From Myxococcales bacterium (lineage in GTDB: Bacteria; Myxococcota_A; Polyangia; Fen-1088), in assembly GCA_003142855.1 (NCBI GenBank), contig PLNW01000110.1, positions 1 to 34,885 of the forward strand: a DNA stretch of 34,885 nucleotides. Reading direction: 5' to 3'. This document shows, in pieces, positions 17,138 to 25,851 of this stretch. The first letter of the stretch is position 1. Each line of letters starts with the position of its first letter. The notes under the pieces are model-generated. The model saw nothing but the letters and a program-made list of their open reading frames with translations, ran no database searches and was not told where the DNA came from. The position numbers and the translations under genes were made by a program.

Positions 17138-18106
17138 CTAGGGTTTGGGTGTGGGCGCCGGGGTCGGGGCAGAACTGGGGACAGGTGCCACAGTCGGGGG
17201 GCGGCCGCCATCTGCGGCGGGGGCGAGGGCGATCTTCGCGAGCTCATCCTCGTAGATTTCTACGCGGATCGACTTGCGCGTCTCGTCCGTCAGCTCGCGC
17301 TTTTTCTGGGCTCGCATCTGATCGAGAAGTCGCTTCTGGATGTCGACCTTGGCTTCCGCAAGTGTTCGCGTCGTCTCGGCCCGGCGCTCGGTCAACTTGA
17401 GGATGTGCAAGCCCTTGTCAGACGCGATGGGGCCGACCACGTCGTTGACCTGAGACATGGCGAAAGCGGCCTCGACCAAGGCCTTGGGCTCGCGCGTGGT
17501 CTTGCGGTCGAAGAATGTTAAGTCGCCCGCGCGCGGTTTGGAATCGGCGTCTTCCGAATAGCGTTCGACCAGATCGCGAAACGACTTGGGATCATTGCGC
17601 CTGGCTTTGGCCTCGGCAGCGATCCGGCGCGCGGCGGCCTCGTCGTGCACCAGGATCTGGCTCACACGCACTTCTTCGGGACGGACAAATTCGGATTGGT
17701 GCTCGCGGTAGTACGTCTCGACGTCTGCCGGCGCAACGTCTTCGGCCCGCAGCTTGTCATTGATCTCTCGCTTCTCGAAGAGCGCCACCATCTGCTTCTT
17801 GGCGATGCGCTGCACGTCGGGGTCGCGATCGTAGCCTCGTCGCAGCGCCTCGCGCGCCATCAACTCGTAGCGGACGAGACTGTCGAGGAGTTCCTTCTTC
17901 TTTCCCGGCGTGGAGTAGCGCGCGAGCACGAAGGGCGTGTGGGCATAACGGGCCAGCACTTCCTGCAGATCGCTAGCCGTGATTTCCGTGTCGTCCACCC
18001 GGGCCAAAACCGGGCCCGAACGGGCGACGCCCTTGGCCCCCGATCCGGGGCTAGGCTTGCAGGCGCACAGGGCCAGGGCCGCGATGTAGAGAACGTAACC
18101 ACGCAT
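17138..18106 (-). CDS. PpiC-type peptidyl-prolyl isomerase lipoprotein
   Basis: 322 residues. The signal peptide ends in ALALCAC-K, a lipobox with the lipid-carrying Cys at about 16. An N-terminal chaperone-like helical region (about 40-130) includes KKKELLDSLVRYELMAREA. The parvulin domain (about 140-245) has VRVSQILVHDE, AGDLTFFDRK and GPIASDKGLHILKL. The Pro/Ala/Thr tail is low complexity. It is probably anchored to a membrane facing the periplasm and assists envelope protein folding with the adjacent SurA-like protein. In many Myxococcota the order mfd-ppiC-surA is continuous; here an MNT/HEPN module on the other strand separates it from mfd. Confidence 0.88.
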   Translation of the reverse strand: MRGYVLYIAALALCACKPSPGSGAKGVARSGPVLARVDDTEITASDLQEVLARYAHTPFVLARYSTPGKKKELLDSLVRYELMAREALRRGYDRDPDVQRIAKKQMVALFEKREINDKLRAEDVAPADVETYYREHQSEFVRPEEVRVSQILVHDEAAARRIAAEAKARRNDPKSFRDLVERYSEDADSKPRAGDLTFFDRKTTREPKALVEAAFAMSQVNDVVGPIASDKGLHILKLTERRAETTRTLAEAKVDIQKRLLDQMRAQKKRELTDETRKSIRVEIYEDELAKIALAPAADGGRPPTVAPVPSSAPTPAPTPKP

Positions 18107-18244
18107 GCCGCTTGCATGGCACAGGTGCGCGCCTGTAGCAAGTCATGTGCGGCAATACCTTCCCGGATGTGACCGTGGTCGATCCGCTCCTCAGGACTGG
18201 CAACCGGTTTCGCAACCCTGGTGTACAATGAGGATTGAAAGACG

Positions 18245-18544
18245 ATGAGTCCTCACATCACTGTCGACCAAAGCGACCTGGCAGCGTTCTGCCGGAAGCA
18301 CTACGTCCGCAGGCTGGCGTTCTTCGGCTCGGTCCTGCGCGGCGACTTTCGACCCGACAGCGACATCGACATCCTGATCGAATTCGAGCCTGGTCACGTT
18401 CCGGGCCTCACCTTCTTCGCCTTGCAGGATGAACTCGGCCAGATGCTCGGACGCAGGGTCGACCTGCATACGCCCGCCTCACTCAGTAGCTACTTCCGCG
18501 ACCAGATCCTGCGCGAGGCCGAGCCAGCCTATGTCGCTGCGTGA
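18245..18544 (+). CDS. MNT-type nucleotidyltransferase antitoxin
   Basis: 99 residues with the minimal nucleotidyltransferase signature: LAFFGSVLRGDFRPDSDIDILIEF (G-S, then D-I-D twelve residues on; residues about 25-48). It is the antitoxin of a HEPN/MNT pair and in known systems adds AMP to the HEPN toxin. ATG at 18245; a TACAAT at 18223-18228 could be its -10 box. It overlaps the HEPN gene by 14 bases. Same family as the orphan at 2429, but the sequences are only distantly similar, so they were probably acquired separately. Confidence 0.88.
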   Translation: MSPHITVDQSDLAAFCRKHYVRRLAFFGSVLRGDFRPDSDIDILIEFEPGHVPGLTFFALQDELGQMLGRRVDLHTPASLSSYFRDQILREAEPAYVAA

Positions 18545-18872
18545 CCCGCTCGTCGCGCTTCGCCAGATGCGCGACCACGCGCGAGAGGCGATGAACCTCG
18601 TCGCGGGCAAGAGCCGAGCTGACCTCGATGCCAGCCGGCTTCTGAGCCTCGCGATCGTGCGCTTGCTAGAGATCCTTGGTGAAGCCGCAGGGCGCGTCCC
18701 GGACGACGTTCGACAGGCGCACCCGAACATGCCCTGGTCCCAGATCATCGGGATGCGGAACCGACTGATCCACGGATACGACCAAGTTGACCTCGACATC
18801 GTGTGGGCCGTGGTCACTTCCGACCTGCCTACCCTGGCGGCCCAACTCGACCAGATCACGGCTGCCAGCTGA
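18531..18872 (+). CDS. HEPN-domain RNase toxin (DUF86/HepT-like)
   Basis: 113 residues, all helical. The catalytic R-X4-H-X-Y motif is intact (GMRNRLIHGYDQVD near residues 79-92), preceded by LAIVRLLEILGEAAGRVPDDVR, the typical DUF86 helix. The ATG at 18531 lies inside the MNT gene and gives the expected MSLRDPLVALRQMRDHAREA start, so the long upstream frame is ignored. It forms a complete HEPN/MNT toxin-antitoxin pair inserted between mfd and ppiC on the opposite strand. It converges with mfd, whose stop is 16 bases away. Confidence 0.88.
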   Translation: MSLRDPLVALRQMRDHAREAMNLVAGKSRADLDASRLLSLAIVRLLEILGEAAGRVPDDVRQAHPNMPWSQIIGMRNRLIHGYDQVDLDIVWAVVTSDLPTLAAQLDQITAAS

Positions 18873-18888
18873 AATAGCTACCTTCTTT

Positions 18889-21800
18889 CTACCCCGTCAC
18901 GCACGCCAACACTTCCTGCAGCCGCTTTCGTGCGGCGGCCAGATGGTTGCGTTTCTCGTCGTCGTCAAAGGCATAGGAGAGCCTCATGTCGGGCGAGAGT
19001 TTCCAGCGGTTCCCCTTGCGCTGCACCAGGCGCATGACCTTGGCTGGATCCAATCTCGCATCCGCGCCCGCGGACAGCACCAACCGGCCCGCAGTCAGTT
19101 CGTAGGCGCGCGCGCCGGTTCGGCGCACCAGGGTTTTGTCGCTCATGACTTCGCCGAGCAGGCGAGCCTCGTCGGGCAGCGGGCCATAGCGATCCTCCAG
19201 CTCGGCCAGGGTCTCGCGCACGTCGCTGTCGTCGCGGGCCTGGGCCAGGCGCCGGTAGAAGTCGAGACGTTGCCCGGTGTCGGGAATGTAGTCGTCGGGC
19301 AGGAAGGCCGGCACGTCGACTGCGATCTCCGGGTCGAATTCGCTGCGAATGGGCTGTCCGCGCAGCTCGGCCACGGCCTCTTCCAGGATGCGTGCGTAGG
19401 TGTCGAAGCCGACAGCGGCGAGCAGGCCGGACTGGCGATCGCCCAGGATCTCGCCAGCGCCGCGGATCTCGAGATCGTGCGTCGCCACCTGAAACCCGGC
19501 GCCCAGCTCGGTAAAGCGCTGCAACACCTCGAGCCGCTGGCGCGCCTGGGCCGAAAGCGCGGCTTCCGATGCGATCACCAGATAGCAGAAGGCGCGTTCC
19601 TTGGCGCGACCGATGCGCCCGCGCAACTGGTAGAGCTGCGCTAGTCCGTAGCGATCGGCGTGGTTGACGATCATGGTGTTGGCGCGCGGGATGTCGAGGC
19701 CTGACTCGATGATGGTCGTGCAGCACAGGATGTCGTAGCGCCCGTCGACGAAGTCGATCATGACTTGTTCCAGCTTGGCCTCAGGCATCTGGCCGTGAGC
19801 CATGCCTACGCGCGCCCCGGGCGCCAAGGCGCAGATCTCTCGGGTCCACTTGGGCAGATCCTCGACCCGGTTGTGCACGAAGAAGACCTGGCCGCCTCGC
19901 GCCAGTTCCTTGGCAATCGCCTCGCGCAAGAGGTCGGGATCAAATCCACACACGAAGGTGCGAATGGCCAGACGATCAGCGGGCGGGGTGGCAATGATGG
20001 AAATCTCGCGCATGCCACTCATGGCCATCTGCAGGGTGCGCGGAATGGGCGTTGCGGTCAGGGTGAGCACGTCCACCTGCGAGCGCATCTCCTTGAGGCG
20101 TTCCTTGTGGGTGACACCGAAGCGCTGCTCCTCGTCGATGATGAGCAAGCCCAAGTTGCGGAAGTGCACGTCACGCGACAACAGGCGGTGGGTGCCGATG
20201 ACGATGTCCAGCTTCCCCGCGGCCAGCTGGGCGATGGTGTCCCGCTGTTCATGCTTGCTGCGAAAGCGCGAGAGCGACGCCACCCGCACCGGGAAGTCGC
20301 GCAGCCGCTCGGCGAAGGTCACGGCATGTTGTTCGACCAACACGGTTGTGGGGGCCAGCACCGCGACCTGACGGCCGCCCAGCGCGGCCAGGAGCGAGGC
20401 GCGCAGGGCCACCTCGGTCTTGCCGTAGCCCACGTCGCCGCACACCAGGCGATCCATGGGCGCCTCGTCTTGCATGTCGGCCAGCACCGCCGCGATGGCT
20501 TTGTCCTGGTCGGCGGTTTCCTCGAAGGGGAAGGTCTCCTCGAACTCGCGGAAGATGACGTCAGGGGGTGGAAAGGCGTGGCCGGGCAGCGCCCGTCGCT
20601 GGGCGTAGAGCTGCAGCAGGCTCTCGGCCAGCTTGCGCGCTTCAGAGGAAACCCGGCGGCGCTTCTCCACCCAGGTGGCGCCGCCCAATTTGTCGAGCCG
20701 CACGGTTTCCGGCGTGCCGCCTACGAACCTGTGCACCACGCCGATGCGATAGACCGGCACATAGAGCCCGCCGCCGTCGTACTCCAGGTGCAGGAAATCC
20801 TGGGCCACTCCGCGCAGCGAGAGTTTCTTCAGGCCCCGGTAGCGGCCCACGCCCTGCTCGTCGTGGACCACCAGATCGCCTTCGCAGATCTCGGCCAGAT
20901 CCCCGAACCCGGGCACGGTGGCCACCGGGGACGCGCGGTGTGCACGCGCGCCGAAGATTTCCTCTTCGGCCACCAGCGCCAGGCGATTGTCGGGCAACCG
21001 GAATCCGCGCGTGAGCGGCCCAACCAGAATCTCCAGCGAGGGGCGGGCCGCGACTCGCTCAAGCAGATCTTGCGCGGCTCCTTCGCTGTGATCGCGTGGG
21101 GCTTGGGGCTTCTGGCCGAAGGCGTGCAGCACGCCGGCCAGTCGGTCTGCGTGGGCGCGGGTGGGCGCCACCAGGCACACACGATAGCCTCCCGCGTGCC
21201 ACAGCCGAATGCGTTCGCACAGGGCATGCCCAACGTCTTCATCACCCCGTTCGTGGAGCAACTCGGCGCGCAGGCTGGTGTTGGGCTCCGCCGTCACCCG
21301 GATGCGCGGCGCCGGCGGCCCGTCGTCGGCGCTGGACGACGCCATCTCCACTGCGCGCAATTCCACGCGCGGCCAAGCCCGCAGCGCGAGGCGCGCCTGT
21401 TCCTCGTCGAGGAGGAACTCCTCTGCGTCGAGAGCGAGGCGGTGCTCGGCCCGGCGGTGCAAGGCACTCTCGCGCACGCGGGAAAAACTGCGGCGCGCCT
21501 CCTCCAGCAGCGCCGGCGGATCCTCGACCACCACGCGCGTCTGCGGCGGAAGGTAGTCGAAGAAGGAAGCGAGACGGGCATGGAAGATGGGAACCAGCGC
21601 CTCACTGCCGAAGAAATCCTCGCCTCGTTCGATCTGCTCCAGCAGGTAGCGGGTCTTGCTCGACGGGTAGGCGGCTTGGTCAGCGGCGGCCAGCAAACGC
21701 GACCGCACATCGGCACCGGCAGTGACCACGGTCTCCCGTACCGGGTGGAATGCCACTCGATCGATGGGCCGCAAGCTGCGCTGGGTGGCAGCGTCGAACA

Positions 21801-22470
21801 GGCGCAGCGACTCCACCTCGTCGCCAAAGAGCTCGATGCGTACCGGGTGCTTGTAGATCGGGGGAAAGACGTCGATGACAGCCCCGCGTACCGCGAAGGT
21901 TCCGGGATCCTCGACCACCTGCGCACGACTGTAGCCGGCCCGGCAAAGATCTTTGACTAAGGCCTCCCGGTCAAGGGTGGAATGGGCTTCGACCACCCGG
22001 CAGAGATCGGCGAACTGCATCGGGGGAATCACGCGCCGAAACACCGCCGCCGCGGGCGCCACCACCACGGCCGGGGCGTGGCCGTGACCCAGGCGGTACA
22101 GCAGTGCCAGCCGGCGCATGACGGTGCGGCGATCGGGCTGCATCTCGGCGTGCGGCGAGACTTCGGGCGCCGGCAGGTCCAGCACGGGTGCAGGGGCCAG
22201 CGGATCCTCGACTGACTTGCGCGGTGCCAGGAAGAACGACAGATCGGCAGAGCGGGTTTCCACCAGATCCTCGCCCGCAACCACATAGAGCAAGGGACCA
22301 CGGTCTTTGCCCTGGCGCGCCAGGTGGGCAGCGATGGCTGGGCCCACGGCGCCGGCAGCGCCGTAGACTTCCACGGCGGTCCCGGCGCCCGCGTTTTCCA
22401 GCAGGGCCTCGATGTCGCGTAGTACGAGTCGGGTATCCACGGGCGGCGTCCGGAAGGGCTTTCCAGTCAT
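18889..22470 (-). CDS. mfd: transcription-repair coupling factor Mfd
   Basis: 1193 residues, usual length. It displaces stalled RNA polymerase and recruits UvrA. The N-terminal UvrB-like module spans about 1-340. The RNA polymerase-interacting (CarD-like) domain is near 535-605 (GDLVVHDEQGVGRYRG). The RecG-like translocase has Walker A GDVGYGKT (Lys684), DEEQ box LLIIDEEQRFGV, TATPIPRTLQMAMSG and the QLRGRIGR motif VI. The C-terminal TRCF domain contains IRSEFDPEIAVDVPAFLPDDYI. All motifs look intact. It lies upstream of the two isomerase genes on the same strand and is divergent from the IPT lipoprotein gene. Confidence 0.97.
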   Translation of the reverse strand: MTGKPFRTPPVDTRLVLRDIEALLENAGAGTAVEVYGAAGAVGPAIAAHLARQGKDRGPLLYVVAGEDLVETRSADLSFFLAPRKSVEDPLAPAPVLDLPAPEVSPHAEMQPDRRTVMRRLALLYRLGHGHAPAVVVAPAAAVFRRVIPPMQFADLCRVVEAHSTLDREALVKDLCRAGYSRAQVVEDPGTFAVRGAVIDVFPPIYKHPVRIELFGDEVESLRLFDAATQRSLRPIDRVAFHPVRETVVTAGADVRSRLLAAADQAAYPSSKTRYLLEQIERGEDFFGSEALVPIFHARLASFFDYLPPQTRVVVEDPPALLEEARRSFSRVRESALHRRAEHRLALDAEEFLLDEEQARLALRAWPRVELRAVEMASSSADDGPPAPRIRVTAEPNTSLRAELLHERGDEDVGHALCERIRLWHAGGYRVCLVAPTRAHADRLAGVLHAFGQKPQAPRDHSEGAAQDLLERVAARPSLEILVGPLTRGFRLPDNRLALVAEEEIFGARAHRASPVATVPGFGDLAEICEGDLVVHDEQGVGRYRGLKKLSLRGVAQDFLHLEYDGGGLYVPVYRIGVVHRFVGGTPETVRLDKLGGATWVEKRRRVSSEARKLAESLLQLYAQRRALPGHAFPPPDVIFREFEETFPFEETADQDKAIAAVLADMQDEAPMDRLVCGDVGYGKTEVALRASLLAALGGRQVAVLAPTTVLVEQHAVTFAERLRDFPVRVASLSRFRSKHEQRDTIAQLAAGKLDIVIGTHRLLSRDVHFRNLGLLIIDEEQRFGVTHKERLKEMRSQVDVLTLTATPIPRTLQMAMSGMREISIIATPPADRLAIRTFVCGFDPDLLREAIAKELARGGQVFFVHNRVEDLPKWTREICALAPGARVGMAHGQMPEAKLEQVMIDFVDGRYDILCCTTIIESGLDIPRANTMIVNHADRYGLAQLYQLRGRIGRAKERAFCYLVIASEAALSAQARQRLEVLQRFTELGAGFQVATHDLEIRGAGEILGDRQSGLLAAVGFDTYARILEEAVAELRGQPIRSEFDPEIAVDVPAFLPDDYIPDTGQRLDFYRRLAQARDDSDVRETLAELEDRYGPLPDEARLLGEVMSDKTLVRRTGARAYELTAGRLVLSAGADARLDPAKVMRLVQRKGNRWKLSPDMRLSYAFDDDEKRNHLAAARKRLQEVLACVTG

Positions 22471-22574
22471 ACCCCATCTTTGGCTCCACTCCGAATCCCG
22501 CGTTGGGAGCAGAGTCGCCGTTGACCCCAGGGTTCGAGCGGGCTAAGGTGCCCTTCAATCAAGGAGGAGCGCAC

Positions 22575-22970
22575 ATGAAACGCGTCTTGGGCCTGGCCTC
22601 GGCCGTTCTGGTCCTGACATTCCTGGCAGCCTGCGATGAGACCAGACTCCGCATCGACCGGGTAGAGCCAGCCGAAGGCATCACCGCAGGCGGAGATCAT
22701 GTGAACATCATCGGGGTCGGCCTGCAGCCAGGCAAAACGCAGGTTCGCGTTGCCTTCGGCGGTCACGTGGCCGAGCAGGTGGTGATTAGCTCCAACGACA
22801 AGATCAATGTCGTCACGCCCAACGGGGACAAGGGTCCGGTGGACGTGGTCCTGGACTTCGACAATGGACAGCGTTTCAAGATCCCGGGCGGCTTCCGCTA
22901 CGTTGAGCCGAAGCAGAACGATGACCTGCGCAAGGCCTTCTTCAACAAGAACAAGGGAGCTCAGAAATAG
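22575..22970 (+). CDS. IPT/TIG-domain lipoprotein
   Basis: 131 residues. AAGGAGG at 22561-22567 precedes the ATG. The signal peptide ends at LAAC (Cys about 20), a good lipobox. A single IPT/TIG immunoglobulin-like domain follows (about 28-112: RVEPAEGITAGGDHVNIIGVGL, VRVAFGGHVAEQVV, DKINVVTPNG, GPVDVVLDF, GGFRYVEP). The C-terminal tail is short and basic. It is probably anchored in the outer membrane. It stops where the convergent FHA gene stops, leaving no gap between them. Function unknown. Confidence 0.88.
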   Translation: MKRVLGLASAVLVLTFLAACDETRLRIDRVEPAEGITAGGDHVNIIGVGLQPGKTQVRVAFGGHVAEQVVISSNDKINVVTPNGDKGPVDVVLDFDNGQRFKIPGGFRYVEPKQNDDLRKAFFNKNKGAQK

Positions 22971-24434
22971 CTACTGATGGGCCAGTCGAAAGAGCTGCTG
23001 GCCCATGAGAAGCAAGCTGCCAGAAGGCACCACCCGCGCGTCGCGAACGCGGAGGAACGTGCCGTTCGATGACCCCAGGTCAGTCAGGTACACGCGGCCG
23101 TCACGCAGAGTGATCTGCGCGTGCGTGCCTGAGACGTAGCCGTCCTCGGGAAAGAGGATGTCGCCGCGCTCGCGGCCGAGCACGACCGTCTCGTCGAAGA
23201 GCGGGAAGGCAGGGCCATCCACGTCCCGGCCCACGATGACGGACAAGCGGCCCCAGTACCCTGGGTTGGGCGTGCCGATGATCTCGGTTCCATCTTCGAG
23301 AGGCGAGGGTGGGCTGATGGCGTCGAAACGCAGCAGCTCCTGACCGATGCGCAAGGTGTCGCCCGATTCCAGCGGTTCTTCCTGCGTGAGCTTCACGAAC
23401 ACGCCATTCAGGCTGCGCAGGTCGCGGACTTCGAGCCCTGCCTCGGTGAGAACAAATTCGGCATGGCGAGGCGACAAGTAAGGGTCGGCGTCGAAGAGAT
23501 GGCCCTGGCCTCGTCCGACCAGATTTTCACCCCGGTGCAAGGGATGACTTCCCCCCTCGGTGCCGTCGGGGCGGATGAGCGTGAGCTGGCCACGAACCGT
23601 GGCCTTGACGGGCTCCGGGGCCAGCGCTGCGGCTTGCTCGATCGCGGCCTCGACCACGGCGCCTGCGGCGGGCTTCATGCGATGACCGCAGGCTCCGCAG
23701 AATGCGAAGCCTGCAGACACGGGGTTGCCACAACGTGGACACAGGTTGGGCCCCGAGGCTGCGGCAGGGACCGGAGCGGCCGTCGCCAGCGGATACGCGG
23801 CGGCCACGCCCATGGGAGCTGGCGGTGCGACGCTTGGGCTTGGCTTCCCAGTCGATCGGGCAGGGGCCTGGACCGCGGCGACCGAAACTCGCGGCGCTGC
23901 GCCGGCTGCGGGCGCGGCAGGGCTCGGCCCAGCGCTGGAAGCGCCCCCGGGGCGCCAGGCGGTCGGTGCGGTGGCGAGCCTGGAGGCCGCGACAGCAGCG
24001 TCCTGCGGCGAGGTCACAGGTCGCTGCCGGGACGCCTCTTGCCCAGCGGCAGGGGTGGGCGCACGGGAGGGCGAGGAGACCGGGCCCGCTGAAGTCGGCG
24101 CGGTCCGCTGGCCGCCTATCGCCCCACTGGCACGGACTACATGGGGAGCCGAGCCAGGGGAAGCAACCGGCCGAACCACCGGAGCCGCGGCGGGAGCGGG
24201 TGCCTGGAAACGCGTGGCCTGAAAGGCCACAGCGGACTCGGGATCGCCCACGCCTGTGGGCGGCGGGGGCGAGAAAGTCTTCGCCATGCCCAGAGGGGCG
24301 GGTTCCTGGGCGGCCGGAGGCGCCCTGAAGGGATCCGCCGCTGCGGGAACTGCCACCTGCAGTTTCGAGCCGCAGCCGAGGCAATACTTGAACTGGTCCT
24401 GGTTTTCCTTGCCGCAGCGAGAGCAGATGATCAC
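22971..24434 (-). CDS. zinc-ribbon / tandem FHA-domain protein
   Basis: 487 residues. Zinc ribbon 1 at the N-terminus (C4-X2-C, then CLGCG), a long Pro/Ala linker (about 28-225), zinc ribbon 2 (CPRCGNPVSAGFAFCGACG, about 232-250), then two FHA domains. FHA1 (about 283-370) has GRG, SPRHAEF, RSLNGVF; FHA2 (about 395-480) has GRE, SGTHAQI and LGSSNGTF, so the phosphothreonine-binding residues are kept in both. It probably reads Ser/Thr kinase phosphorylation in the cytoplasm. It is the paralogue and downstream neighbour of the gene at 24507. The kinase at 2902 is one possible partner, but this is not shown. Confidence 0.88.
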   Translation of the reverse strand: MIICSRCGKENQDQFKYCLGCGSKLQVAVPAAADPFRAPPAAQEPAPLGMAKTFSPPPPTGVGDPESAVAFQATRFQAPAPAAAPVVRPVASPGSAPHVVRASGAIGGQRTAPTSAGPVSSPSRAPTPAAGQEASRQRPVTSPQDAAVAASRLATAPTAWRPGGASSAGPSPAAPAAGAAPRVSVAAVQAPARSTGKPSPSVAPPAPMGVAAAYPLATAAPVPAAASGPNLCPRCGNPVSAGFAFCGACGHRMKPAAGAVVEAAIEQAAALAPEPVKATVRGQLTLIRPDGTEGGSHPLHRGENLVGRGQGHLFDADPYLSPRHAEFVLTEAGLEVRDLRSLNGVFVKLTQEEPLESGDTLRIGQELLRFDAISPPSPLEDGTEIIGTPNPGYWGRLSVIVGRDVDGPAFPLFDETVVLGRERGDILFPEDGYVSGTHAQITLRDGRVYLTDLGSSNGTFLRVRDARVVPSGSLLLMGQQLFRLAHQ

Positions 24435-24506
24435 GAGCTATCCTCCACGCAGTTCTTGAAAAGGAACATTAACCCTCATTCGCTTCGTCGTCGCGCCGCA
24501 TTTCTC

Positions 24507-25451
24507 CTACGAGATCTCCACCCGCAGGAGTTGTTGGCCGAGAAACACGTAGTCGCCATGTTCTAGCGGCGACTCATCAGTGATACGCACGAACGTGCCA
24601 TTCTTGGAGCCCAGGTCGTTCACCGTGAACACCCCATCCGGGGCGATGGTGACTTCGGCGTGGCGGCCCGAGATGAAGGGGTCGTCGGGAAAATTGAGGT
24701 CATTCTCCTCGCGACCGAGCGTGACGCTGTCACCGCGGGCGCGCACGATGAGGCCGATTTCGCCCCCGCGCAGTCGCTGGATGACCCGCATCTTGGAGGC
24801 CCGCTTGGGGCTGGCGTAGAAATACGTTCCCTCGGCATCCGGCTGCGGCCCGAAGTCGGGTGCCAGGGCTTCGACTTGCAGGAGTTGCTCGCCCACCAAG
24901 AACACAGCGCCGGAGTCCAGCCGCGTCGGGGTGCGAATGCGCACGAACACGCCGTTGATCGAGCCCTCGTCGCGTACGAACAGTTTTCCGTCTCGGTAGA
25001 AGAAGTTGGCATGGCGCGGGGACACCAGAGGATCCTCTGCAAACAAAATGGCACCCTCGGTGCGGCCCACCATGTGCTCGGTTCCCCCGAGTTCATAGGC
25101 CAGGCCATCAGCACTGTTGGCCTTGACCACCACCAGCTTGGCGATGCCGGCGGCCTGGACACCAGAGAAGAACATGGTCTTGCCAACGCCGGCGTTGGGG
25201 TTGGGCGCGGATGGCACCTCGATGCGCGTCCCGCATTGGCCGCAGAAACGATCGCCGATTGGGACCGGATTGCCACAGGTGGGGCAGGGCTTGGTTGACA
25301 TGGAATCCTCCACAGGAGCAGCGGGCTGGGCCCGGCCAGGCGATGGCGCGCGAGAAGCCGCCTCGACGATGGGAGCTTGGCAGACCGGGCACAAGGTCGC
25401 GTCGAGGCTGGTCAAAGCGTCGCAACGGGAACAAACCAGGCCGACGGGCAT
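24507..25451 (-). CDS. zinc-ribbon / tandem FHA-domain protein, paralogue
   Basis: 314 residues. Zinc ribbon 1 (C7-X2-C, LCPVC), zinc ribbon 2 (CPTCGNPVPIGDRFCGQCG, about 56-74), FHA1 (about 106-195; GRTEGAILF, SPRHANF, GSINGVF), then FHA2 (about 225-312; GREENDLNF, SGRHAEV, LGSKNGTF). The order matches the neighbour but lacks the long Pro/Ala linker. An internal ATG at about residue 51 has a better GGAGG site, but starting there would drop the first zinc ribbon, which looks genuine, so the longer start is kept; two products are possible. Both genes run on the minus strand, suggesting tandem duplication and cotranscription. Confidence 0.88.
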   Translation of the reverse strand: MPVGLVCSRCDALTSLDATLCPVCQAPIVEAASRAPSPGRAQPAAPVEDSMSTKPCPTCGNPVPIGDRFCGQCGTRIEVPSAPNPNAGVGKTMFFSGVQAAGIAKLVVVKANSADGLAYELGGTEHMVGRTEGAILFAEDPLVSPRHANFFYRDGKLFVRDEGSINGVFVRIRTPTRLDSGAVFLVGEQLLQVEALAPDFGPQPDAEGTYFYASPKRASKMRVIQRLRGGEIGLIVRARGDSVTLGREENDLNFPDDPFISGRHAEVTIAPDGVFTVNDLGSKNGTFVRITDESPLEHGDYVFLGQQLLRVEIS

Positions 25452-25508
25452 GCTAGTGCAGCCATCTTGCCCGCATCGTTCGGCCTGTCAAGCAGGCGCG
25501 TTCCGTTG

Positions 25509-25802
25509 TTACCTCCTCGACGAGCTGTCGTCGCTGGCCGGGCTTGGCTCGTAGCGTTCGCGTAAGAAATCACGCACAGCCACTCTGACCCGGTCGGGCA
25601 TGCGCAGCGCCAAAGCCTCCCGGGAAATTTCGGGGGTCTTGCGGTAGGTTTCAAAGAACCTCATGCAATCTGGGCAGTTGCGCAGGTGGGCAGAAAAGAG
25701 CTGCTTTTCCCGGTTGGGCAGCGAGCCGCTCAGGAAATCAAGGCAGTAATCCACGATTTCCCGGCAAGAGAGAAACCCTAGTTCATCGTCAGAAGGCTTC
25801 AC
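25509..25802 (-). CDS. anti-sigma-type zinc-finger (zf-HC2) protein
   Basis: About 97 residues from the GTG at 25802; an ATG at 25853 is also in frame. The HC2 zinc finger reads LSCREIVDYCLDFLSG, then HLRNCPDCMRFFETYRKTP, giving the H-X3-C-X2-C motif of ZAS anti-sigma factors. There is no transmembrane segment; the end is Ser/Asp/Arg-rich (about 80-97), so it would be a soluble anti-sigma or redox-sensitive regulator. No sigma factor gene adjoins it. The ATG option would share its CATG with the divergent sctQ start, so the GTG, which has GGGAAAG eight bases before it, is preferred with modest confidence. Confidence 0.75.
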   Translation of the reverse strand: MKPSDDELGFLSCREIVDYCLDFLSGSLPNREKQLFSAHLRNCPDCMRFFETYRKTPEISREALALRMPDRVRVAVRDFLRERYEPSPASDDSSSRR

Positions 25803-25851
25803 GTCGTTGCTTTCCCGAAAGGCGCTCTTAGTGGAATATACCCTACCATCC

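Noticed and set aside
18223..18228. TACAAT as a promoter for the MNT/HEPN pair
   Set aside because: A -10-like box without a recognisable -35 at proper spacing; mentioned only in the gene entry.
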